Assembly (NCBI RefSeq): GCF_036784765.1
Contig: NZ_CP136651.1
Span: 1,116,001-1,180,000 of the forward strand
Source of the DNA: Novosphingobium sp. ZN18A2
Lineage (GTDB): Bacteria; Pseudomonadota; Alphaproteobacteria; Sphingomonadales; Sphingomonadaceae
DNA length: 64,000 nt
Direction of reading: 5' to 3'
The translations under genes and the position numbers were made by a program. The notes under the pieces are model-generated. The model ran no database searches. It had not been told where the DNA came from and was given only the letters and a program-made list of their open reading frames with translations. This document shows positions 37,612 to 45,730 of this stretch, piece after piece. Every line of letters starts with the position of its first letter. Within the stretch, counting starts at the first letter, position 1.

Positions 37612-38079
37612 CTAGGCGGCGGCCAGCGCGATGGCGAAGGCGACGCAGGCGGCGAACAGCGCCTCGTGCCGCTCAGGGCGCACGAATCCATTCAGGATAT
37701 GTCCGAACGCCGCGCGATCGCCCTTTTCGGCCGTTCGCATCATTGCCGAGAGTGCAGCCTCGTCGGCGGACAGTCTGTCGCTGGATGTGTGGTGCGCGTC
37801 GAACGGCACGGGCCACATGCGATTTATGCAGCGCCGCAGCGCCGCGAATTCCAGCGCAGCGCCGAGACTGTGCAGGCGCAAGGCGATATCGGCCAGCGGA
37901 TCGCGGCCTTCCTGCTCCATCTCGGACGAATGGCGCATCGACATCACGGCGTGCAGGGCGGGAAGCGGTTGTGACTGGATATTCACGGGGCGGGCCAGTG
38001 CGCGCAGCGCCTTGTCGAACCTGGGCGTTGCTTCGGGGCGGTCGGGCAATGCAAGTTCCTGATTACGAACGAATCGCAC
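37612..38079 (-). CDS. Hypothetical protein behind a Fur-like box
   Basis: The 155-residue product is not recognised. The start is a GTG, weakly supported (AGG about eight bases upstream); an ATG 45 codons later is an alternative. The sequence is rich in Ala and Arg, with a C-terminal hydrophobic helix (LFAACVAFAIALAAA) and no signal peptide at the N-terminus. It lies 73 bases after nadE on the same strand, and a near-consensus Fur-like box stands 38 bases before its start. Iron regulation is inferred only from that site. Confidence 0.5.
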   Translation of the reverse strand: MRFVRNQELALPDRPEATPRFDKALRALARPVNIQSQPLPALHAVMSMRHSSEMEQEGRDPLADIALRLHSLGAALEFAALRRCINRMWPVPFDAHHTSSDRLSADEAALSAMMRTAEKGDRAAFGHILNGFVRPERHEALFAACVAFAIALAAA

Positions 38080-38116
38080 GGGAACCTAGTGCGCAAGGCC
38101 CAGTCGTCAAGTTTAA

Positions 38117-38131
38117 TGAGAATTAATTGCA
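38117..38131 (-). promoter_or_regulatory. Fur-like 7-1-7 box
   Basis: On the minus strand TGCAATT-A-ATTCTCA matches the 7-1-7 Fur consensus TGMGAATnATTCKCA at 12 of its 14 defined positions. It lies in a short AT-rich patch just outside the nadE stop and before the orphan gene at 37612-38079. A clear -10/-35 pair is not visible. Confidence 0.5.
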
Positions 38132-38152
38132 AGAACGTGAGGCGAAACGTGC

Positions 38153-39823
38153 CTAAGCCGAGCGGAATGCATTCGTGATCGGATATCGCCTGTCCCGGCC
38201 GAAGTTGCGCATGCCCAGCTTCACCCCCGGCGCGGCCTGCCGCCGCTTGTATTCGGCAACGTAAAGCAGCCGTTCGATCCGCGCCACGGTATCGCGGTCG
38301 AAGCCTTCGGACACGAGCTGGTCCACACTCTTTTCGTGTTCCACCAGGCCCAGCAGGATGCCGTCGAGCACGTCGTAGGGCGGCAGCGAATCCTCGTCCT
38401 TCTGGTCCTCGCGCAGTTCCGCGCTGGGCGGCTTGGTGATGATCCGTTCGGGAATCACTTCGCCGACCGGGCCAAGCGCAAAGCCGGGCCGCGCCCTGTT
38501 GCGCCATTTCGAGATTGCGAAAACGGTCGTCTTGTAAGCGTCCTTCAGCGGGTTGTAGCCGCCGTTCATGTCGCCATAGATCGTGGCATAGCCCACGCTC
38601 ATCTCGCTCTTGTTGCCGGTGGTCACCAGCATCGGCCCGAACTTGTTGGAAAGCGCCATCAGCAACACGCCGCGGATGCGCGATTGCAGGTTTTCCTCGG
38701 TAAGGTCGGGTGATCGGCCCGCAAACACCGGCGCGAGCATATCGGTGAAACCTGCGACGGCAGGCTCTATCGGAATGGTGTCGAGCCGGGTGCCCAGCGC
38801 CTTTGCGCAGGCTTCCGCGTCTTCCAGGCTTTCGGGCGCGGTATAGCGGCTGGGCATCATCACGCACCACACCCGGTCCGGCCCCAGAGCATCGACGGCG
38901 ATCGCCGCGCAAAGCGCCGAATCGATCCCGCCCGAAAGACCCAGCACCACGCCGGGGAAACGGTTCTTGTCCACATAGTCGCGCAGCGCGAGCACCATGG
39001 CGCAATAGATATCCTCCGGGTGTTCGGCCAGTTCGTGGACTTCGCCCGGCGCGCAGCGCCAGCGATGGCCCTTGCCCGCCGGAACCTTGTTCCAGCGGGT
39101 ATCGACAACGGCCTCTTCCCAGTCGGGCATCTGCACCCAGACCGCGCCTTCGGGACCGACGACGAAACTGGCGCCGTCGAACACCACCTCGTCCTGCCCG
39201 CCCACGCGGTTGACATAGGCGAGCGGGATGCCGGTATCGATCGCGCGCCGCTTTGCCACGCCGTCTATCCGCAACTCGTCCTTGTCGATCTCGTAAGGGC
39301 TGCCGTTCACGCAGATGAAGATTTCCGCGCCCAGTTCGGCCAGGTGGCGGCATACGTCGGGGTGCCAGATATCCTCGCAGATCGGCAGGCCCAGCATCGC
39401 GCCTTTGAACAGCACGGGTTCGGGAAGGGGGCCGGGCATGAACAGGCGCTTTTCGTCGAACGTGCCGTAATTGGGCAGCTCGTACTTGAACCGCGTTGCC
39501 GCCACGCGCCCGCCTTCCAGCAGGGCAACGCCGTTATGCAGCGCGCCGTCGCGCACGAAAACGCTGCCCACCAGCATTGCCGGTCCGCCGTCTTCGGTGG
39601 CCGCGGCCATGCGTTCCAGTTCGATCGCGGCGCGCTCTATCAGTGCCGGTTTCAGCACCAGGTCTTCCGGCGGATAGCCGATAAGTTGCATTTCCGGGAA
39701 AACGATGAGGTCCGAGTGCAGCGATTTCTCGCGCACCTTCAACATCGCATCGGCATTGCCGGGAAGATCGCCCACCTTCTGGTTGAGCTGGGCGAGCGTA
39801 ATGATCAGGCTGCTGTCTGGCAT
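38153..39823 (-). CDS. nadE: Glutamine-dependent NAD+ synthetase
   Basis: The 556-residue enzyme makes NAD+ from deamido-NAD+ with glutamine-derived ammonia. An N-terminal nitrilase-like glutaminase domain (residues about 1-250) has Glu in VFPEMQLIG, Lys in TRFKYELPNYG, and Cys in GLPICEDIW. The C-terminal synthetase domain has the ATP PP-loop SGGIDSAL and family blocks TGNKSEMSVGY. Length matches the two-domain bacterial form. It is divergent from prs, which makes the PRPP used in NAD synthesis. Confidence 0.95.
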   Translation of the reverse strand: MPDSSLIITLAQLNQKVGDLPGNADAMLKVREKSLHSDLIVFPEMQLIGYPPEDLVLKPALIERAAIELERMAAATEDGGPAMLVGSVFVRDGALHNGVALLEGGRVAATRFKYELPNYGTFDEKRLFMPGPLPEPVLFKGAMLGLPICEDIWHPDVCRHLAELGAEIFICVNGSPYEIDKDELRIDGVAKRRAIDTGIPLAYVNRVGGQDEVVFDGASFVVGPEGAVWVQMPDWEEAVVDTRWNKVPAGKGHRWRCAPGEVHELAEHPEDIYCAMVLALRDYVDKNRFPGVVLGLSGGIDSALCAAIAVDALGPDRVWCVMMPSRYTAPESLEDAEACAKALGTRLDTIPIEPAVAGFTDMLAPVFAGRSPDLTEENLQSRIRGVLLMALSNKFGPMLVTTGNKSEMSVGYATIYGDMNGGYNPLKDAYKTTVFAISKWRNRARPGFALGPVGEVIPERIITKPPSAELREDQKDEDSLPPYDVLDGILLGLVEHEKSVDQLVSEGFDRDTVARIERLLYVAEYKRRQAAPGVKLGMRNFGRDRRYPITNAFRSA

Positions 39824-39863
39824 GAATCGCTGATTAGGTCAGTGGATGCCATTGCGGCAAGCG

Positions 39864-39891
39864 TTGCAATGCGCCTGTCATTTTGTATGGC
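39864..39891 (+). promoter_or_regulatory. Likely prs promoter
   Basis: TTGCAA (39864-39869) and TATGGC (39886-39891) are 16 bases apart. A start near 39898 would give a leader of about 30 bases for prs. Confidence 0.4.
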
Positions 39892-39927
39892 CCCGCCAAG
39901 GGCAAGGGCACTAGGGATTCGCAGCAA

Positions 39928-40863
39928 ATGAAGATCATGGCCGGTAACAGCAACCTGCCGCTCGCACGCGCGATCGCGGGTTATCTCGAAATGCCGCTGA
40001 CCGATGCCAGCGTGCGACGCTTCGCGGACGAGGAAATCTTCATAGAGATCCATGAGAACGTGCGCGGCGAGGACGTGTTCCTGATCCAGTCGACCAGCTA
40101 TCCCGCGAACGACAACCTGATGGAACTTTTGATCGGCATAGACGCGCTGCGCCGCGCATCGGCCCGGCGGATCACCGCGGTAATCCCCTATTTCGGCTAT
40201 GCCCGGCAAGACCGGAAGCCCGGCCCGCGCACGCCGATTTCGGCCAAGCTGGTTGCCAACCTGATTACCGAGGCAGGGGCCGACCGTGTGCTTTCGGTCG
40301 ATCTTCACGCCGGCCAGATCCAGGGTTTCTTCGATATCCCGACGGACAACCTGTTTGCCGCGCCGGTCATGGCCGCCGATATCCAGAGCCGCTATGGCGG
40401 GCAGGATCTGATGGTCGTTTCGCCCGACGTGGGCGGCGTGGTCCGCGCGCGCGCGCTGGCCAAGCGACTCGACAATGCGCCGCTGGCCATCGTCGACAAG
40501 CGGCGTGACCGGCCGGGTCAGAGCGAGGTGATGAACATCATCGGCGATGTGAAGGGCCGCACCTGCATCCTGATCGACGACATCATCGATTCGGGCGGCA
40601 CGCTGTGCAACGCGGCGCAGGCGCTTCTGGACGAAGGTGCGGCAGGCGTTTCAGCCTATATCACCCACGGCGTGCTGTCGGGCGCCGCGGTTTCGCGGGT
40701 CGCCAACTCGGCGCTGAAGGAACTGGTGATTTCCGACACGATCCAGCCCACGCAAGCCGCGCTGGACTGCGAACGCATCCGCATCCTTACGATTGCCCCG
40801 CTGATCGGCGAAGCGGTGCGCCGCATTGCCGACGAAAGCTCCGTTTCCAGCCTGTTCGATTGA
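39928..40863 (+). CDS. prs: Ribose-phosphate pyrophosphokinase
   Basis: PRPP synthetase transfers pyrophosphate from ATP to ribose-5-phosphate, feeding purine, pyrimidine, NAD, His and Trp synthesis. The 311-residue product has [10 protein letters not shown], the catalytic [10 protein letters not shown] flexible loop, the divalent-metal site [15 protein letters not shown], and the PRPP loop [12 protein letters not shown]. The ATG at 39928 opens the family start MKIMAGNSN; an upstream frame extension is not supported. It converges with an AraC-type regulator gene. Confidence 0.96.
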   Translation: MKIMAGNSNLPLARAIAGYLEMPLTDASVRRFADEEIFIEIHENVRGEDVFLIQSTSYPANDNLMELLIGIDALRRASARRITAVIPYFGYARQDRKPGPRTPISAKLVANLITEAGADRVLSVDLHAGQIQGFFDIPTDNLFAAPVMAADIQSRYGGQDLMVVSPDVGGVVRARALAKRLDNAPLAIVDKRRDRPGQSEVMNIIGDVKGRTCILIDDIIDSGGTLCNAAQALLDEGAAGVSAYITHGVLSGAAVSRVANSALKELVISDTIQPTQAALDCERIRILTIAPLIGEAVRRIADESSVSSLFD

Positions 40864-40908
40864 TCGGGGGCGCGGCAGGCGTGCTGCGTCGCCGTTCGGC
40901 AAAAATGC

Positions 40909-41850
40909 CTATTCCCAAGGCCGGATCGCACCCGGCGCAAGCCGCGCGATCATCTCAAGCCGCCGGGACTGGCGGTTTTCCAGCGCCGCGGTCATCAACG
41001 GCTGGGGCCGGTTGACGAACTGGTTGGGCGACAGGCCGAACAGCGCGATAAATTCGCGGATCAGGTGGCTCTGGTCGTAATAGCGCAGCGCGATTTCCTC
41101 CGCCTCGGCCTGGTCGGCCACGCCGCGCATGTGGCTCGCCATGTCGAGCGCCCTTGCACGGCGCAGCACCTGTTTGGGCGGCATACCGAAGTCGCGGCTG
41201 ACGATGCGCTGGAGGCGCTTCTGTTCCACGCCCAGATCCTGCGCGATCACCCTGACCGTGCGGCTGGGGTCGGTATAGGCGGCGGCTTCGAAACGGGCGG
41301 TAACCGGGTCCGGTTCGCGCCCGCCGCGCCGGTCCACCATCTCGCGAATCGCGTCTTCCATAGCGCATACCCATGTTTCCGGATCGGCGCCGGGTTCAAG
41401 GATCGAGAACATCGATTCGGACGATTCGCCGCACTGGTTCAGTGGCACGATGCAATCGAGCGTGTCTGCAATCTTCGGCCCCGCCAATGCGTGGCAGGCG
41501 CCCGGCCTGAAAGAGAAGCCGGTGCTGACGAAACCGCCCTTTACCCGGATCGGCATCCTGCGGGTATGCGGTCCACAGAAAATCGCCGCGCTTCCCAGCG
41601 AAAGCGGGCCGCGCTGGGTTTCGGCGTGCCATTGTCCCGAAAGCTGTATGCGGATGTTGGGCGTATCGTTGAACAGCCCGCAATCAAGCACATAGTCGTC
41701 AGGCGCGACGACCTTGGTTACATAAAGCCGGGCTATCCACGGTGCGAGGTCAGCGGCGGGTGCGCGGTTGTACGAGATCGGCTGACCGTCGCGCGTCAGG
41801 CCGCTGCCCGATGCGATCGCGCGGTCGATTGCCGGCCTGTTGTCGCTCAT
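40909..41850 (-). CDS. AraC-family transcription regulator
   Basis: The 313-residue protein ends with an AraC/XylS two-helix DNA-binding domain (DLGVEQKRLQRIVSRDFGMPPKQVLRRARAL; YYDQSHLIREFIALFGLSP), preceded by an N-terminal sensing part with a cysteine-containing stretch that I do not recognise. The ATG at 41850 fits the family; an upstream in-frame start is possible. It is divergent from the hisN-like gene, which could be a target. The ligand is unknown. Confidence 0.87.
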   Translation of the reverse strand: MSDNRPAIDRAIASGSGLTRDGQPISYNRAPAADLAPWIARLYVTKVVAPDDYVLDCGLFNDTPNIRIQLSGQWHAETQRGPLSLGSAAIFCGPHTRRMPIRVKGGFVSTGFSFRPGACHALAGPKIADTLDCIVPLNQCGESSESMFSILEPGADPETWVCAMEDAIREMVDRRGGREPDPVTARFEAAAYTDPSRTVRVIAQDLGVEQKRLQRIVSRDFGMPPKQVLRRARALDMASHMRGVADQAEAEEIALRYYDQSHLIREFIALFGLSPNQFVNRPQPLMTAALENRQSRRLEMIARLAPGAIRPWE

Positions 41851-42024
41851 GTCTTGCCCTGTACCTTTGCTTATGCGCAATCCCTTGCCACGGCTCCGGT
41901 GACCGGGCTGTGCGCCCGTTCACTTATTGCTTACCACAAAAAGGGCCGAAGGCGGCGAAAATCGCAAGGTATGCCTTCCCGATCCTGCTTGACCGCGCAC
42001 TGCCAGCGCGGGCACAGCCCGTTC

Positions 42025-42807
42025 ATGAACCTCGATGACGATATCGTGCTGGCAAGCCGGCTTGCTGACGCTGCCGGTGATGCGATCCGCCCCTATTTCC
42101 GCAGCGGCCTTGCGTCCGAACGGAAGGGCGATGCCACGCCGGTGACGATGGCGGACCGCGCGGCAGAGGAAGCGATGCGCGCGCTGCTGAAGGCCGAAGC
42201 GCCCCGCGACACCGTGATCGGCGAGGAATTCGGCGCCAGCGCGGGAAAGTCGAAGCGCAGCTGGGTGCTCGATCCGATTGACGGCACCACCGCCTTCCTC
42301 GCCGGCCGGCCGCTGTTCGGCACGCTGATCGCGCTGGTGATCGAAGGCTGGCCGGTGCTGGGCATTATCGACCAGCCTATCCTTGGCGAACGCTGGATCG
42401 GCGTCTCGGGCCGGGCCACCACGCTGAACGGCCAGCGCGTGCAGACCCGCGCCTGCCGCGAACTATCGGACGCCAGCCTGGCGACCACCGGCCCGCAATA
42501 TTTCGACGATCACGACGGCGCGCACTTCATGGGCCTTGCCGCGAAAACCGATCACAAGCGCATGGTGATGGGCGGCGATTGCTATAACTACGCGATGCTG
42601 GCCAGCGGCTTTATAGATGTGGTCTGCGAAGCGAACCTGAAACTGCACGACTGGGCGGCGCTGGTCCCGATCGTCGAAGGGGCGGGCGGCACGATGTGTG
42701 ACTGGAACGGCGATCCGCTGCATTCGGGAAGCGACGGGCACGTGCTGGCGCTGGGCGATCCGGCGCGGCTGGAAGACGTGGTAGAGGCGCTGGCCTGCCA
42801 TCACTGA
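42025..42807 (+). CDS. hisN: Inositol-monophosphatase family, likely histidinol-phosphatase
   Basis: This 260-residue Mg2+-dependent phosphatase has the family motifs GEEFG, WVLDPIDGTTAFLAGRPLFGT, and the later NLKLHDWAALVPIVEGAGG. It matches the HisN/CysQ/inositol phosphatase superfamily; in alphaproteobacteria the closest named member is histidinol-phosphatase HisN, which makes histidinol in His synthesis. Inositol-1-phosphatase is the main alternative. The ATG at 42025 is the conserved start; a much longer upstream frame is not coding-like. The AIG2-like gene follows 26 bases later and is probably cotranscribed. Confidence 0.85.
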   Translation: MNLDDDIVLASRLADAAGDAIRPYFRSGLASERKGDATPVTMADRAAEEAMRALLKAEAPRDTVIGEEFGASAGKSKRSWVLDPIDGTTAFLAGRPLFGTLIALVIEGWPVLGIIDQPILGERWIGVSGRATTLNGQRVQTRACRELSDASLATTGPQYFDDHDGAHFMGLAAKTDHKRMVMGGDCYNYAMLASGFIDVVCEANLKLHDWAALVPIVEGAGGTMCDWNGDPLHSGSDGHVLALGDPARLEDVVEALACHH

Positions 42808-42833
42808 ACGCGGCGGGTGGAGAGACGAAAGCG

Positions 42834-43292
42834 ATGCGTTTCTTCTTCTATGGAACCCTGCTGGCGGGCAGCGACAATCCGGTTGCCGCGCAAATCCACG
42901 CAAGACTCCAGCCCGCCGGTATGGCGAGCGTGAAAGGCGCGCTGTGGGCCATCCCCGATCCGCTCGGCTGGTTTCCTGCGCTGGTCGCGGATGAAGGCGC
43001 GGGCGCGGTGCGCGGAATGATCTATGAAGCGCGCGCGACCTTCGACGCGGCGGATCTGGCCCGCATGGACGCCTATGAGGATTGCGATCCGGCGCACGCT
43101 GATGCCTCTCTCTATTTGCGCCGCGCGTTTGCGGTGATGCCCGAAGTCGCGAGCGGCAGCCGCGGCGAGGCGCAGGTCTATGTCTGGAACCGCCCCGTGC
43201 CCGATGGCGCGCGCGCGATCCCCGGCGGAGATTTTCGCGCGTGGCTGGCGGCGGAAGGGCTGGCGCAGTTCACCGGCCTGCGCGAGGGCTGA
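42834..43292 (+). CDS. Gamma-glutamylcyclotransferase (AIG2) family protein
   Basis: The 152-residue protein starts with the FFFYGTLLAG signature of the AIG2/gamma-glutamylcyclotransferase fold, and has ADLARMDAYEDCDP, where an acidic residue usually acts as catalytic base. Such proteins cyclise gamma-glutamyl amines or dipeptides; many are uncharacterised. Its start ATG is at 42834 after a purine-rich stretch (GGAGAGACGAAAG). It follows the hisN-like gene on the same strand. Confidence 0.8.
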   Translation: MRFFFYGTLLAGSDNPVAAQIHARLQPAGMASVKGALWAIPDPLGWFPALVADEGAGAVRGMIYEARATFDAADLARMDAYEDCDPAHADASLYLRRAFAVMPEVASGSRGEAQVYVWNRPVPDGARAIPGGDFRAWLAAEGLAQFTGLREG

Positions 43293-43379
43293 ACGGCCCC
43301 ATTGCGCCATTCGGCCCAACGCGGAGCCTCTACCGGCGGCCTTGTTGACTCCGCCGGATACGAGGCAGAAACTGCCGAT

Positions 43380-43619
43380 GTGGAGCAATATCTTACAGGC
43401 CTTCTCCATCCGGCGAGCGTCCTGGTCAGCATCGGGGCGTTTTGCGGCCTTGTCGCATCGTTTTACTGGCTGAAGGTTGTGCGCGCGCACGGCAGGAATG
43501 CAACGTCGATCGGTCTGCGATTTTCCAACGATATTCGCGGCGCCGCGGCATGGACCGCGCTGGCCATGGGCCTGGCATCACTGGGCTATCTGCTTGGCCG
43601 CCTGACAGGGGAATTCTGA
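43380..43619 (+). CDS. Small membrane protein
   Basis: The 79-residue product has two hydrophobic segments (ASVLVSIGAFCGLVASFYWL and AAWTALAMGLASLGYLLGRL) separated by a polar, basic loop (KVVRAHGRNATS). No family is recognised. A GTG at 43380 is the chosen start; the frame runs further up to a TTG at 43302, and a good ribosome-binding site is not visible for either. It follows the AIG2-like gene. Function is unknown. Confidence 0.5.
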   Translation: MEQYLTGLLHPASVLVSIGAFCGLVASFYWLKVVRAHGRNATSIGLRFSNDIRGAAAWTALAMGLASLGYLLGRLTGEF

Positions 43620-43791
43620 CGGTAATCGCGTGCCTGGCGGATTCGCCACGCCGCAGGACAGGAGACGTAACCGCAAATCGGCCCTGGCCCACCGGCGCAA
43701 TGAACGCCGATCCGCATTGCCCGGAAGCCTGCGCTGGCCGTGGCCCCATCATGGATGGACTTGCGTACCCGATTGAGCAGGAGGACAGCAT

Positions 43792-44346
43792 ATGCCGACA
43801 TCAGGCGGTTCCCGCCCCATCCGCGAAGCGGTGGCCTATTTCGATACAGCCAAGGACATAGAGGCCGCGATAGACGAGCTTCTGCGATCGGGTTTCGACC
43901 GCGCGGAAGTGAGCCTTCTGGCAACCGAAAGCGCGGTGGAGGAAAAGCTGGGGCACAAATATCGCAAGGTATCCGAACTGGAGGACGATCCGGCGGTGCC
44001 GCGCACGTTCTATGTGCCGACCGAATCCATCGGCGGGGCGGAAGGGGCGCTGATTTCCGCGCCGCTCTATCTCGCGGCCTTCTCCACGATAGGGGCGGTC
44101 GTCGCTTCGGGCGGATCGTTGCTTGCCGTGATCGCGGCGGCGGTCGCCGCCGGCGGGGCTGGCGGAGCGCTGGGCACGGTGCTTGCGCGCCTTGTTGGCG
44201 ATCATCATGCGCAGTACCTGCAGGAACAGATGCGGCATGGCGGGCTGCTTCTGTGGGTCCGCACGTGGGACAAGGCCGATGAGGAGCGCGCCGTGGCCAT
44301 CCTTACCCGGCACACCGGGCACGACGTTCACATCCACGACGGTTGA
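43792..44346 (+). CDS. Stress-type membrane protein of unknown function
   Basis: The 184-residue protein has an N-terminal soluble part that starts AVAYFDTAKDIEAAIDELLRSGF, similar to the general-stress 17M-type fold, then a Gly/Ala-rich hydrophobic hairpin (LLAVIAAAVAAGGAGGALGTVL) and a C-terminal segment (HGGLLLWVRTWD). AGGAGGA stands right before the ATG, giving a very good ribosome-binding site. A stress role is inferred from this resemblance; no EcfG-like promoter was found upstream. It may have its own hairpin terminator at 44363. Confidence 0.7.
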   Translation: MPTSGGSRPIREAVAYFDTAKDIEAAIDELLRSGFDRAEVSLLATESAVEEKLGHKYRKVSELEDDPAVPRTFYVPTESIGGAEGALISAPLYLAAFSTIGAVVASGGSLLAVIAAAVAAGGAGGALGTVLARLVGDHHAQYLQEQMRHGGLLLWVRTWDKADEERAVAILTRHTGHDVHIHDG

Positions 44347-44362
44347 GCGAGCCGCCGGCAAC

Positions 44363-44384
44363 GGCGGCATCATTGTGTGCCGCC
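44363..44384 (+). terminator. Possible weak terminator hairpin
   Basis: GGCGGCA and TGCCGCC pair around an 8-base loop 16 bases after the stress-type gene. A run of six T residues lies 13 bases further on, so it is not a standard intrinsic terminator. The rest of the gap to 44641 shows no gene; GGAAC-like motifs there lack a fitting -10. Confidence 0.35.
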
Positions 44385-44641
44385 ATACCCGCTCTATTTT
44401 TTCGCCGCTACGTTGCGTCGGTTTTCTACCGTGTTCCACCTTCTTGCGGGAAAATCGGGCGGGCTGGCGACGGTGCGTTCAATGCGGCCGTCACGTCGCC
44501 CGGCCATGCAGGAAATTCGCGCTGCGGGAACAGGCAGGCCGCTTCGCGTGTTTGGAACGCAATCGCTGTCCGGTTCGCCCTTGCCGGGCGCACGGGAAGT
44601 GCCGGGCAGGGAAGTGCCGGGAAAGACTAGGAGAAATTCCG

Positions 44642-44962
44642 ATGAACACAATTACGGGTCTTTCGATTGCCGCTTTCGCCGCCATCGGGCTGGTGTCCGC
44701 GCCGGCCTTGGCAAAGCCCCACGCGAGGCATGACGCCCAGCCTGCCGCGCAGATCGTCAAGCGCGATGCACGCGGCCACGCCACTGTCGTGCGCATCAAC
44801 GGCAACGAATACGAAGTGTGCACAAAGCAGATGACAGACAGCTGCATCAACCCGCGCCAGGCCGGTCTCAACTGGGGCAACCGTCCGCTGGGCTATTGGC
44901 CGGGCAAGCCCGCTAGCGACTTTTCCGGCAAGATTCCGCCGAAGCCGGTCCCGGGCGTCTAA
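44642..44962 (+). CDS. Small secreted protein with a cysteine pair
   Basis: The 106-residue product has a signal peptide (MNTITGLSIAAFAAIGLVS, cleaved near ALA-KP). The mature part holds a pair of cysteines seven residues apart (VCTKQMTDSC), then an Asn/Gly/Pro-rich tail (WGNRPLGYWPGKP). The family is not recognised. AGGAGAAA precedes the ATG. It lies next to a structured inverted-repeat element. A periplasmic or extracellular role is inferred. Confidence 0.65.
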   Translation: MNTITGLSIAAFAAIGLVSAPALAKPHARHDAQPAAQIVKRDARGHATVVRINGNEYEVCTKQMTDSCINPRQAGLNWGNRPLGYWPGKPASDFSGKIPPKPVPGV

Positions 44963-44976
44963 GACCCTGAACTGCG

Positions 44977-45175
44977 GGCGCCGCCTCGAACGAACGCTGG
45001 CGCAACCGAGACGAGAATCATAGGGACTGCCGGGTTTTAGGCCAGGTGGAGCCGAGAATGGGGCTGTTGCGAAACCCGGAGCGCAGCGTACTTCAGTACG
45101 TGAGCACCGGAAGTTCGCATAAGTGCCGTTCGCAGGCCCGCATGGGCTGAAACCCGGCGATCCCTAGGCGGCGCC
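44977..45175. repeat. Structured inverted-repeat element
   Basis: An imperfect palindrome of about 146 bases lies between converging genes. Its arms are TAGGGACTGCCGGGTTTTAG (45021-45040, continuing to 45043) and the inverse copy at 45144-45166. Inside is a hairpin (45076-45110) with the perfect core CGTACT-TC-AGTACG. An outer inverted repeat GGCGCCGCCT/AGGCGGCGCC (44977-44986, 45166-45175) frames it; the right edge includes the rsmD stop codon. The pattern looks like a dispersed palindromic repeat (REP/MITE-like), but no second copy is in this window. No terminal duplication is obvious. Confidence 0.6.
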
Positions 45176-45730
45176 TGCCAGCCTTGCGAGGTGGATCATC
45201 GCCTTGCCCACCTTTCGGGTCGCCACGATATCCAGGCCCTTCAGCATGGGTGTTTCATCGGCGGCGGTTTCCAGGCTGATCCACGTCGCGTCGCCGATCC
45301 AGCCGAGCCGCCGCAGCTTGTCCAGCGCAACCGCGCCCGCGCCGGTGTGATACGGCGGATCGAGCAGCATCAGGTCAACCGGCTGTTTCGCCGGGCCAAG
45401 CGCCAAAGCGGACGAAGCGCGCACATCGCAGCGGTCCGCGGCGCGCAGGGCGGCGATATTGGTGCGGATCGCGCGGATCGCGGCGGCGTCCTGTTCAACG
45501 AAAATGCACTTCGCCGCACCGCGCGACAGGGCTTCCAGCCCCAGCGCGCCCGACCCCGCGAAAAGGTCTGCCACTTCAAGCCTTTCGAAGCTGCCCAACC
45601 TGCTGGCGAGCATGGAAAACAGTGTCTCGCGCGTCCGGTCCGCCGTGGGGCGCGTGGCATCGCCCTGCGGCGCGCGCAGCGGGCGTCCGCGCCATTCGCC
45701 GGCAACGATACGCAGTCCGCCCGGCCTCAT
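45164..45730 (-). CDS. rsmD: 16S rRNA (guanine(966)-N2)-methyltransferase
   Basis: RsmD methylates G966 in helix 31 of 16S rRNA during 30S assembly. The 188-residue protein begins RIVAGEWRGRPLRAP, has SAM motif VADLFAGSGALGLEALSRGA, and the DPPY catalytic motif (LLDPPYHTG). Start ATG 45730 overlaps the stop of the pseudouridine synthase gene (ATGA), showing coupling. Its stop codon lies inside the right arm of the inverted-repeat element. Confidence 0.94.
   Translation of the reverse strand: MRPGGLRIVAGEWRGRPLRAPQGDATRPTADRTRETLFSMLASRLGSFERLEVADLFAGSGALGLEALSRGAAKCIFVEQDAAAIRAIRTNIAALRAADRCDVRASSALALGPAKQPVDLMLLDPPYHTGAGAVALDKLRRLGWIGDATWISLETAADETPMLKGLDIVATRKVGKAMIHLARLAGAA

Noticed and set aside
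37585..37974. Plus-strand frame of 129 codons opposite the orphan gene
   Set aside because: Its product has no natural features and the minus-strand frame is longer and has a regulatory site placed ahead of it.
44527..44553. EcfG-like promoter (GGAAC and a downstream TGTT)
   Set aside because: The -10 part does not match the CGTT consensus at a 16-17 base spacing.
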